64,000 nt of DNA from Diabrotica undecimpunctata (Eukaryota; Arthropoda; Insecta; Coleoptera; Chrysomelidae): NCBI RefSeq assembly GCF_040954645.1, contig NC_092809.1:84728573-84792572 (forward strand). Direction: 5' to 3'. Both the position numbers and the translations under genes were made by a program. Shown piece after piece: positions 57,481 through 64,000 of the stretch. The notes beneath the pieces were generated by a model. The model ran no database searches and was not told where the DNA came from. It worked only from the letters and a program-made list of their open reading frames with translations. Position 1 is the stretch's first letter; the number at the start of each line of letters is the position of its first letter.

Positions 57481-57699
57481 ATAATATTAATATAAATATG
57501 TTGTCTTTTATTTGTAATCTAACATAAATAAAACCAAAAAATGTAAGATTACACAAATTTATTATTAAAACTTACATTATAAAATTAATACTATTTTTTA
57601 TATTTACAAAAACTACAATTTACAAAAACTTTGCGATAAGTGATCTTTCCTTTTTTTTTTGTGTGATCTTATGAGTAGCCATATACTAAAAGAAGATAA
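57481..57699. terminator. convergent poly(A) region
   Basis: Between the convergent genes lie ATAAATAATAT and CATAAATAAAACC on the plus strand; TTTATT (57567) on the plus strand gives an AATAAA for minus-strand transcripts. No gene seen. Confidence 0.5.
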
Positions 57700-58236
57700 T
57701 TATTTATGCAAAGAGCATGTACATTGAACGGTCCAGGTAGTATCAAACAAGACATGATCAAATGAATTTTGACACCAATTATCTGCTACATCATACAAAT
57801 ATTTTATGGCATATTCATGATGTTCATCCCAACTAACAACCTGTTCATAGCCATAGCATTTATTTTTTAATTTCAGTACGTTTCGGAAACGTTCATAACA
57901 ACCAAAACAAAAGTTTAAAGCAATATCATCTGCTACAAATGCAGAATAACGGACACAATACATATTAAATTCTCTTTCTTTATAATGTGATCCACAAAGA
58001 TGAATTCTTTCTGCTTCACTTTCATGTTTTCTTTGTTCAAAATTCATTTGATCGCATATTTGTATTAGATGCAAATAATCAGATTCATATAATTTTCGAA
58101 AGCGATAAATACTATAATTATTACAAATTTCTAAAGTAAGACTCCACGGTAGAGGAGATATTTCAACAAAGTCAGTTATGTCCAAAATATTTTCACAAAT
58201 AGTTTTTATAGATTGTGTGCGTAGTGTTGGTACCAT
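57700..58236 (-). CDS. Cys-rich protein with SOCS-box-like N-terminus
   Basis: 178 residues from the ATG at 58236 (MVPTLRTQSIKTICENILD); an upstream ATG at 58284 overlaps the PolB end and is less likely. SIKTICENIL fits the elongin-BC box pattern (S/T-L-x3-C-x3-L, here with Ile), and EISPLPWSLTLEI fits the following LPxxL part of SOCS boxes. The remainder has several Cys/His pairs (HLCGSHY, NFCFGCYERF, VQCTCSLHK) that may bind zinc. Such a protein could recruit a cullin ubiquitin ligase to a host target. This is inference from a short motif. It is directly downstream of PolB and probably shares its transcript. Confidence 0.65.
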   Translation of the reverse strand: MVPTLRTQSIKTICENILDITDFVEISPLPWSLTLEICNNYSIYRFRKLYESDYLHLIQICDQMNFEQRKHESEAERIHLCGSHYKEREFNMYCVRYSAFVADDIALNFCFGCYERFRNVLKLKNKCYGYEQVVSWDEHHEYAIKYLYDVADNWCQNSFDHVLFDTTWTVQCTCSLHK

Positions 58237-58273
58237 CCTGCTGTTTTTTTTTTTCTGCAACAACAAATACATG

Positions 58274-61200
58274 TTATTCAACAAGATAATGTCCCCACGG
58301 AAGCGTATTAAATGATTTTGGTATTAAGTACCTCTTATCGTCATAAGGACTTAGAGCCGTTTTGGATTGCTCGATGCTGAATACTGAGTGTTGGTACGAC
58401 CGAATACATCTTTGGCTCGCGGTTTGAAGTTTGAATTCTTTAAGACATTTTTCATAGTCTTCGTACGTAATTTTATTTCGAACGACGTTATATTTCACTC
58501 CTTTTGCTTTTTTCGTTATTCCCAAATTTCCTATGTCACATTCAATTATCTCTTTGTTTAGTTGTTTTCTTTCTAGACGCTGTCTCTCTTTTTCCCTCTC
58601 CTCGTCAGTTATTTGCAGTTTAAATGTGTACATTTTTGATCGTAATCCAATAAAATGTGTAATTATTTTCCCATTTGCCTCGTCCTTCATTAATCCGGGG
58701 ATTTTTTTATTTAACCTTTCTATTTCGTATGGGTTGTTTTCGGCATAGTCTGAGGTATCGAATTTACTTGGATGCGCCTTTAAAACCTCTCTATATGCAT
58801 CTGAACATTGCAATTCATAAATAAAGCTATCTGTATCCATGTACAGCAATGAACAGTTTTTCTCTCCCATCGTTGGAAGCATAAAGTTGTAGTGAAAATC
58901 ATACATACATAATTTGGATATATCGAGGATTGCTGCGCCTATATACAGGGGTTTATTAAAACATACTTCTGATTTCTTAAGTTCGATAGCTACCAAATTT
59001 TCGCTAAAGATCGTACGACTGTGAAATCGACTACTCGCAATCAAATTTTTGGCTCCGTACCTTCCATGCCACTTTTTACATAATTTTACAATACGATGAC
59101 GTCTTATGTTCTCCATGGTCTTGCCGAACACAGCATTATTCATTAATTTGAACAAATTTTTCTCAAAACTGTTGGTGGCTGCCGCCCGTAAATTTGTATT
59201 TAACTCGATATACGGTCGCAGCCACGCAGATTGATTAAATTTCAAAACTTTATGTATTTTTGTTAAAATTAACCCGTTGGCTAATGCCTGTTTAAGATTT
59301 CTATAATGCATAATATATTTGGTTTTGTGATATAAGGTTGGTATTAACTTTGCTAATTTTGAACCGGGCGGAATGCGGTGTTCGGCAGCAAATGGAAAAT
59401 CTTTATGTTTGTCGTGTAATTCACGTGGATACTCCAAGTCAACTTGGAAAAAATAGCCCTCCTTTGCATCATCCTGTATTGACATAATATCTATATGGCC
59501 TTCGGGAAGATTACCAACACCAAATTTGGTTACGTCTTCGATCCACTTGAATCCTCCTATTGGTAAAGCTTCACTCATGGCCCAGCCATACAGATTATTT
59601 ACATCTAAATAGAGGATGTACTTAGAGGGCCGTGTGGGATCATACGACGAAATGTATTTGTTGTTGGCCTCCGAATATCTGTTGCTACAAACAGATATCC
59701 CACCTCTTATGGCTTTTTCCATAAACAAGATCATATCTACATCTTTTAGCAATTCTAATTTACATTGTGTGTATCTCAACATACAATCCCAAGTGTATCC
59801 TGGCATAGTATAATACCATGCTGGATCTAATTTATATGTGTCTCGACATTTTTGTCGAAACTGCTCAAACACATCAGCCAACAGCAGAATATCTGTTTTT
59901 AAATACAAATCGCTGTATTCCCCCAAATTTTTACAATTAAATTTCTGCCAAACATTTTGGGCATGAGCATACTTCTCTTCACTAATGTATTCATTATTTA
60001 ACTTATTATAAAAATGGTTAATTGTGGGTAAAGAAGTTTCATTCAATTTTTCCAAACTATCAATATAATCGTAACAAAATACTCCTTTACAAGTTAACAA
60101 ATTAAATGTATCATTATCTACTTGACTAAATTCTCGTTTTAAAATCTTCTTTTCTGATATATCTAAAAGAGATGCCAATTCATCGAGTGAAGCTCCCATA
60201 AATCTAAGTGAATCAATAAATCGTAATTTAATTTGATGTTCGTCAGATTGTAATGTAAATGAAATATATTTTTCTTTATTAATGGGAAGTAAGCTCAAGT
60301 GCCCATGCTTGCAAAGATCTATAATCATAAAATGCGAGTCGTAGCCACTAAAATTATGAAATACGATTGGGACGACAAACAATTTTTTAAAGTTTAAATT
60401 ACATGCTTGGTGCGCAAATCCCCGTACTTGTCCCGTAAAATGATCGTGATCTACAACAATTGTATCTGTAGCCATAAAGCGTTTGCCACAAATATGGCAC
60501 AAAGTTGCCATATTTGTGTTGGGCTTTTCGACCATAGGTACAATTGTCTTTATTTTGGAATTTACAAATGTGGAAATTTCGGCCATTTCTTTTGCGAACC
60601 ACTCCATGCAATTTTCACCTCTATAGCTATTAAAATAAGATAAACTATCATCGTAAGCACATTTCAAATAATAACCTGCACTAAAAGGTACATGTTTCTG
60701 ATATTTTGCTGTTTTACTCACTGTGACATTGGAATCTGTAAAATTATGTAATTGGCATTCAAAATCGGCATAAACTATAAACGGAGTTGTTTGTTTGTAT
60801 GTAAAATTGCGAAAAGCCACATGATCGTATTTAGGAACAGTCATTCTGCATTTATTCACATCTGAACATATTTCTTCGTGCTCTGCTAGTTTGCTTTCAC
60901 TGCTAAAATAGTTCAAACATCTATCACATATATATTTTTTATATGTGTCTTTGTTTAATTGCGATTTTACTAATTTTCCCAAATCTTTAATCCAACAATA
61001 ATGAAGGCGTATTTCAGTCTGATCGTCATCTTCTGGAAGAACATCGTAATCGTTTAATTTTGGAAAATATTTATCTTGTACTAGCAGCAAATTAACATGC
61101 TTTTCCATCTTTTGCGGTGTCAGTCTGGCAGGTATTACTTCGTAAAATTGTTTGTCCTTAACTACATTTAATTCTAAGACAAAAACATTAACTGATATGG

Positions 61201-62134
61201 CGTTTAATTTTTCGAATTTTGAAATTTGGTTTAATGGCATTGGGCTTTCTAATTTATCCGTTTGCAAAACAGTAGAATAATGTGGATATTTCGAAACTCT
61301 TCCAGCATGTTCATGTTTGTTAACAGGATACAGAGCGCTAACTATTGACCAATAAAAGCAGGCCTGATCGAAATTATGCACATTAATGCACGCTCGTTTT
61401 TTCTGAATCTCTATTGGCAAGTCAATGAACGATGAACCGTTTCCTATTTCTACTTTATTAATATTAACTTCTAATGAGATTACTTTAGACAGAGCAGCAC
61501 CCGAATCTTTTTCTGCAAATTCAGACAGCTTTGTAAAAATTTTATCCTTAACATTTTCACTAAACCAAAGATGTAAATCGGTCGATGTGTCTATAATAGC
61601 ATTTTTAGTGTTAAAATATTTTAAATCTAAACTTTCGGTATCACTCGATTTTTTAATGAATTCGCCGCAAAATGTAGTATTGACTTTAAGAATTCTATTT
61701 GTTTTTAAAATAATTTTAATTTTTCTACTAACAATAATATAACAATCATTTAGGAACTGTGTTAAGTCCTTATGCACTAAATTAACTATAACTCCAGTTT
61801 TAATTCGACTAGCAAAACACGAAATAACATTTTCCCATTTAACTCTATTGCGTAATTTTGAATTCAGCCCCAACCCAACGTACTTATTATTGAAATTTAA
61901 AATAATTTGTCTAAAATGCTTAAAATGTCCTATGTAAGTTTGCAATTTTCTAACTGTTCCTACGGATAGTCTATTGTTTTTAATTACTTTACTACATCTA
62001 AAAATTTGACTATTTAACCGTCTTGTCCAAACTTTACGATCTCTTTCAGTGAATTTATCGAAAATTATTTTACTAAGCTTTTTAATAATGTGCATCAAAT
62101 CATCAGACTGTTTAATCACTTGTTTTATATGCAT
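58274..62134 (-). CDS. POLB: protein-primed family B DNA polymerase
   Basis: 1,286 residues, full length. The exonuclease motifs are YADFECQL (about 456), HNFSGYDSHF (about 596) and YLKTDILLLADV (about 748). The polymerase motifs are YLDVNNLYGWAMSE (motif A, about 843), LMNNAVFGKTMEN (motif B, about 1000) and LLYMDTDSFIYE (motif C, about 1100), then LRSKMYTFK. Before the exonuclease there is a C2H2 finger (CDRCLNYFSSESKLAEHEEIC-type, about 402-422), and between exo I and II a CHICG...DHDHFTGQVRG...CN segment (about 546-580) like endonuclease VII. The N-terminal 400 residues would hold the terminal-protein-like part. It copies the linear genome from a protein primer. No disruption visible. Confidence 0.97.
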   Translation of the reverse strand: MHIKQVIKQSDDLMHIIKKLSKIIFDKFTERDRKVWTRRLNSQIFRCSKVIKNNRLSVGTVRKLQTYIGHFKHFRQIILNFNNKYVGLGLNSKLRNRVKWENVISCFASRIKTGVIVNLVHKDLTQFLNDCYIIVSRKIKIILKTNRILKVNTTFCGEFIKKSSDTESLDLKYFNTKNAIIDTSTDLHLWFSENVKDKIFTKLSEFAEKDSGAALSKVISLEVNINKVEIGNGSSFIDLPIEIQKKRACINVHNFDQACFYWSIVSALYPVNKHEHAGRVSKYPHYSTVLQTDKLESPMPLNQISKFEKLNAISVNVFVLELNVVKDKQFYEVIPARLTPQKMEKHVNLLLVQDKYFPKLNDYDVLPEDDDQTEIRLHYCWIKDLGKLVKSQLNKDTYKKYICDRCLNYFSSESKLAEHEEICSDVNKCRMTVPKYDHVAFRNFTYKQTTPFIVYADFECQLHNFTDSNVTVSKTAKYQKHVPFSAGYYLKCAYDDSLSYFNSYRGENCMEWFAKEMAEISTFVNSKIKTIVPMVEKPNTNMATLCHICGKRFMATDTIVVDHDHFTGQVRGFAHQACNLNFKKLFVVPIVFHNFSGYDSHFMIIDLCKHGHLSLLPINKEKYISFTLQSDEHQIKLRFIDSLRFMGASLDELASLLDISEKKILKREFSQVDNDTFNLLTCKGVFCYDYIDSLEKLNETSLPTINHFYNKLNNEYISEEKYAHAQNVWQKFNCKNLGEYSDLYLKTDILLLADVFEQFRQKCRDTYKLDPAWYYTMPGYTWDCMLRYTQCKLELLKDVDMILFMEKAIRGGISVCSNRYSEANNKYISSYDPTRPSKYILYLDVNNLYGWAMSEALPIGGFKWIEDVTKFGVGNLPEGHIDIMSIQDDAKEGYFFQVDLEYPRELHDKHKDFPFAAEHRIPPGSKLAKLIPTLYHKTKYIMHYRNLKQALANGLILTKIHKVLKFNQSAWLRPYIELNTNLRAAATNSFEKNLFKLMNNAVFGKTMENIRRHRIVKLCKKWHGRYGAKNLIASSRFHSRTIFSENLVAIELKKSEVCFNKPLYIGAAILDISKLCMYDFHYNFMLPTMGEKNCSLLYMDTDSFIYELQCSDAYREVLKAHPSKFDTSDYAENNPYEIERLNKKIPGLMKDEANGKIITHFIGLRSKMYTFKLQITDEEREKERQRLERKQLNKEIIECDIGNLGITKKAKGVKYNVVRNKITYEDYEKCLKEFKLQTASQRCIRSYQHSVFSIEQSKTALSPYDDKRYLIPKSFNTLPWGHYLVE

Positions 62135-62185
62135 GATGGCTACTCACACACAAAATAAGAAGAAAAAATCACTCACCTCTCTAAT

Positions 62186-62488
62186 CTAATTTTCTACTAT
62201 TCTAAATGATTGGGCTGGATGTTTTCCTGCTGCAACCGTTCCCTCGTATATTATTGAGTATTTCTGATTGGAAAAGTACTCCAAATATGGGCTGTAGACT
62301 TCTGTCACTCGCTCTGGTAGAAACGTGACGCTCTCTGCTAGCTCCAGCAAAACAGCTTGTCCAAATTTACTTTTCACTATCTTTGCCGATAGTATTTTCT
62401 GTGGCGTATTAAGTGGCAACTCGTTTAGTTTTATTGCCGGTTTTCTCTCTGCAATACACGAGGATGCATTTAATTTGGTTAGATCCAT
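62186..62488 (-). CDS. small Polinton protein upstream of PolB, unknown
   Basis: 100 residues. LPLNTPQKILSAKIVKSKFG and QAVLLELAESVTFLPERVTE, then YLEYFSNQKYSIIYEGTVAA, give a run of beta-strands like a small OB-type fold, so a single-strand DNA-binding role is possible (inference). On the minus strand the ATG comes directly after a splice-acceptor-like TTTGTATTTTAG... wait-free junction at 62489, so the start is probably at the head of exon 2. It is 50 bases upstream of PolB and co-oriented. Confidence 0.7.
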   Translation of the reverse strand: MDLTKLNASSCIAERKPAIKLNELPLNTPQKILSAKIVKSKFGQAVLLELAESVTFLPERVTEVYSPYLEYFSNQKYSIIYEGTVAAGKHPAQSFRIVEN

Positions 62489-62830
62489 CTAAAATACAAG
62501 CAACCATTTTAAGAAAAATACTATGTGAAATCGAAATACACAAGAAACAAGAAAACAATTCTTATACAAATAGCAGTCGTGAACTGTTTTAAAGCATACA
62601 CAATGATAAAAAGGACATAATAAATATATAAAAAGACAAACACCGCTTACCTTTATCAGATATCTGTAAGTCACTGCACACCGTCTTGACTACTGCGAAC
62701 TTGTTGTTGATGTTGTATGTTTGTGATGCGAACTGTGACACCGTATGCGCTCCTCGGTCTTTTAAAGAACAGAGCAGCATATCGCCCCACGCGAACCCAA
62801 GTTGCGTCAACCTAATGCGCCTACGGTACC
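62489..62830 (-). promoter_or_regulatory. 5' leader of the PolB transcription unit with likely intron
   Basis: On the minus strand, GATAAAG|GTAAGC (about 62650) is a strong splice donor and TTGTATTTTAG|ATGG (62489) a good acceptor directly before the ATG of the small gene. The frame before the donor does not stay in phase with that ATG, so the first exon is most simply a non-coding leader. A short second donor-like GAGAG|GTGAGT lies between the small gene and PolB (about 62172). Confidence 0.5.
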
Positions 62831-62869
62831 ATCAACTGATTCGTTTCATTGATAAGCAACACCTTGTGT

Positions 62870-63215
62870 TCTAGAAATGCTCATATTTATATATTTATTT
62901 TTATTTCTTTAACTAATTTTTATGGTATACAATAAATAGATATTGCGGTAAGCGAATCGTTGTTATCAATTTAGAATTTTGTTAATGTGGTTGCTGTTAT
63001 CATCATACATTTTACAAAATGTAGCAACTGCGGTTTTCTTTCCGGTGTACTTGTTTTTCCAATGATTAAAATAAAATTTGTTATCACACTTGTTTACGTG
63101 TTTTGAATTATGCGGTACCGCGTTATCACGAGGCTTCATCCTGTTTGCTAACAAATGCACTATTTTAACATATTATTATATTTTAAATATTTCAGTATAT
63201 AATTCTGTTTTTGTG
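62870..63215. other. interval between Polinton and metalloproteinase gene
   Basis: AT-rich. A minus-strand frame at 62966-63160 (64 residues, Asn/Lys-rich) has no recognised family. Polinton terminal repeat or target duplication would be expected hereabouts if the element ends before the metalloproteinase gene, but none was recognised. Confidence 0.35.
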
Positions 63216-63217
63216 AA

Positions 63218-63268
63218 TTTTGTATAAATAACTATAGTACCAATTTTTGGAAATTAGTATAAATCAAG
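63218..63268 (+). promoter_or_regulatory. compact TATA promoter of the metalloproteinase gene
   Basis: TATAAATA at 63223-63230 lies 39 bases before the start codon. This would leave a leader of only about ten bases if transcription starts 25-30 bases from the TATA box, unusual for a host gene. Confidence 0.5.
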
Positions 63269-64000
63269 ATGCTGGTCTGTTTACATGTCTTATTGTTGCT
63301 CTCTGTATCTGTGTGCGCACAGAATAGCACTCTGGAGTATGCTAGTTCTTTTCTTAAACGTTTCGGATATCTAAATACATCCAATAATGCTCTTTCTAGT
63401 ATAGATATGGTTCTAGTTGCCTTTCAGGAAAAATACAATCTCCCTGTGACTGGAACATTAAATAATGATACTATAAATATGATGATGAATAAGCCTCGAT
63501 GTTCTGTTGGCGACAATAACTATGCCATTCGTTCGAAGTGGAATAAAACGACTTTACGCTGGTATTTCCCTCAGGCTATTAGTAATCCCGATTATATAAA
63601 TCTTGCTGCAGAAGCTTTCGCTAGATGGGAGACAATATCTAATTTAAAGTTTAAACAAGTAATAATACCTTCTCCGAGGCCTGATATTACTATAACTGTG
63701 GTACCAGATACTCATAATTTTCGAGCAAGTTGTCAAGGAACCTCTAAATGTTCATTTAATTTCGATGGTCCTGGAAAAGTATTGGCTCACGCATACTTTC
63801 CAAGCGCACACGGAGAGTGTACCGAAATTCATCTTGATGCTAATGAACGGTGGTATGTAGGAAATGGCAGCGCTCCCAATGGTGAAGTCAATTTTTTGGC
63901 TGTCCTAATGCATGAAATTGGTCATTCTCTCGGACTAGCACACAGTACTATTGATTCGTCTATTATGTATCCTTGGTATCAACAAGATGTACCACCTTTT
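63269..64000 (+). CDS. secreted matrix metalloproteinase, partial (runs off window)
   Basis: 244 codons are visible with no stop or intron. Residues 1-17 form a signal peptide (MLVCLHVLLLLSVSVCA). A peptidoglycan-binding-like prodomain follows, with the cysteine switch PRCSVGD (Cys78). The catalytic domain has RWYFPQ, AFARWE, a structural-calcium/zinc region (HGECTEIHLDANERW) and the zinc site HEIGHSLGLAH (His215, Glu216, His219, His225), then the Met-turn SIMYP (Met233). This is the M10A matrixin family. No furin site between prodomain and catalytic domain is visible. Hemopexin repeats, if any, lie beyond the window. It cleaves extracellular matrix proteins. Insect host MMP genes usually have introns, so an intronless frame suggests a retrocopy or viral-type cargo. 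Confidence 0.9.
   Translation, partial: MLVCLHVLLLLSVSVCAQNSTLEYASSFLKRFGYLNTSNNALSSIDMVLVAFQEKYNLPVTGTLNNDTINMMMNKPRCSVGDNNYAIRSKWNKTTLRWYFPQAISNPDYINLAAEAFARWETISNLKFKQVIIPSPRPDITITVVPDTHNFRASCQGTSKCSFNFDGPGKVLAHAYFPSAHGECTEIHLDANERWYVGNGSAPNGEVNFLAVLMHEIGHSLGLAHSTIDSSIMYPWYQQDVPPF

Larger units (their letters stand above)
48430..62830. mobile_element. Polinton/Maverick (adintovirus-like) element, apparently intact
   Basis: Fourteen genes lie in about 14.4 kb with little space between them. They include all hallmark genes: protein-primed PolB, retroviral-type integrase, packaging ATPase, adenain-like protease, double jelly-roll major capsid and penton-like minor capsid proteins. All hallmark frames are open from start to stop. 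Two blocks point leftward (48989-53128 and 57700-62488) with a rightward block between (53198-57480). The limits given are those of the recognised genes and promoter. Terminal inverted repeats and a 5-6 bp target duplication, expected for Polintons, were not identified by eye, so the true ends may be further out. Confidence 0.9.

Noticed and set aside
62589..62810. A coding first exon joined to the small gene upstream of PolB
   Set aside because: The phase at the apparent donor does not match the downstream frame, and the first residue would rely on TTG; a non-coding leader is simpler.
62966..63160. A 64-residue minus-strand frame between the Polinton and the metalloproteinase
   Set aside because: No recognisable family, no promoter signal, and Asn/Lys-rich composition expected of AT-rich DNA.
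47500..63260. Terminal inverted repeats of the Polinton
   Set aside because: I compared the flanks by eye and found no convincing inverted match; a computed self-alignment of a larger interval would be decisive.

Overview
This 64 kb window is AT-rich eukaryotic DNA, almost certainly from an insect. It carries long TA and AAAT microsatellites and is packed with nested transposable elements typical of arthropods: Ty3/gypsy, BEL/Pao, I-, R1- and RTE/jockey-type non-LTR elements, Helitron, P-element/THAP9-like and other DDE transposons, and a Polinton/Maverick. No rRNA, tRNA, CRISPR array or bacterial-style operon was recognised. The order of insect cannot be fixed from the sequence alone.

Layout. 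1-785: 3' end of a Ty3/gypsy pol, followed by the start of its LTR. 1150-2740: a repeat family that recurs at 45117-46615. 3036-3693: decayed ORF1 of an I-type element. 3698-8255: a gypsy element with a 575-bp 5' LTR, gag-PR-RT-RNase H, split by a 1,887-bp TG..CA insertion that has a GTGG target duplication, and ending in a TA microsatellite. 8726-10345: Helitron remains. 11150-12600: decayed RT/RNase H of a non-LTR element. 12841-15538: a DNA transposon bounded by 30-bp terminal inverted repeats inside TA repeats. 15615-27568: an LTR element on the minus strand (gag and protease, no RT) whose 3' LTR is split by a 5.5-kb I-type element (16868-22401, 12-bp target duplication). 27925-28930: P-element/THAP9-like transposase relic. 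30791-33130: relic of an unassigned DDE-type transposase. 34081-37800: decayed BEL/Pao element on the minus strand. 38822-42063: 5'-truncated R1-clade element with an open 811-codon frame and a 16-bp target duplication. 43930-47453: jockey and RTE-type fragments. 47590-48430: two minisatellites.

The main feature is at about 48.4-62.8 kb: a compact and apparently intact Polinton/Maverick (adintovirus-like) element, i.e. an integrated double-stranded DNA virus-like genome. On the minus strand it encodes a conserved unknown protein, the double jelly-roll major capsid protein, a penton-like minor capsid protein, a small unknown, an adenain-like cysteine protease, and a protein with a parvovirus-like phospholipase A2 domain. 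On the plus strand it encodes an A32/FtsK-like packaging ATPase, a conserved unknown (DUF8207-like), a coiled-coil fibre-like protein, a retroviral-type integrase with chromodomain, and a conserved unknown. A SOCS-box-like Cys-rich protein, protein-primed DNA polymerase B and a small protein follow on the minus strand. Together they give replication (PolB), integration (INT), packaging (ATPase), maturation (PRO) and virion structure (MCP, penton, PLA2 protein, putative fibre). Genes are separated by tens of bases or overlap.

At the right edge (63269-64000, running off the window) there is an uninterrupted, so far intronless, secreted matrix metalloproteinase with signal peptide, cysteine switch and zinc site, behind a compact TATA promoter. 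Whether it is a host gene, a retrocopy or cargo of the neighbouring Polinton cannot be decided here because the right end of the element was not identified.
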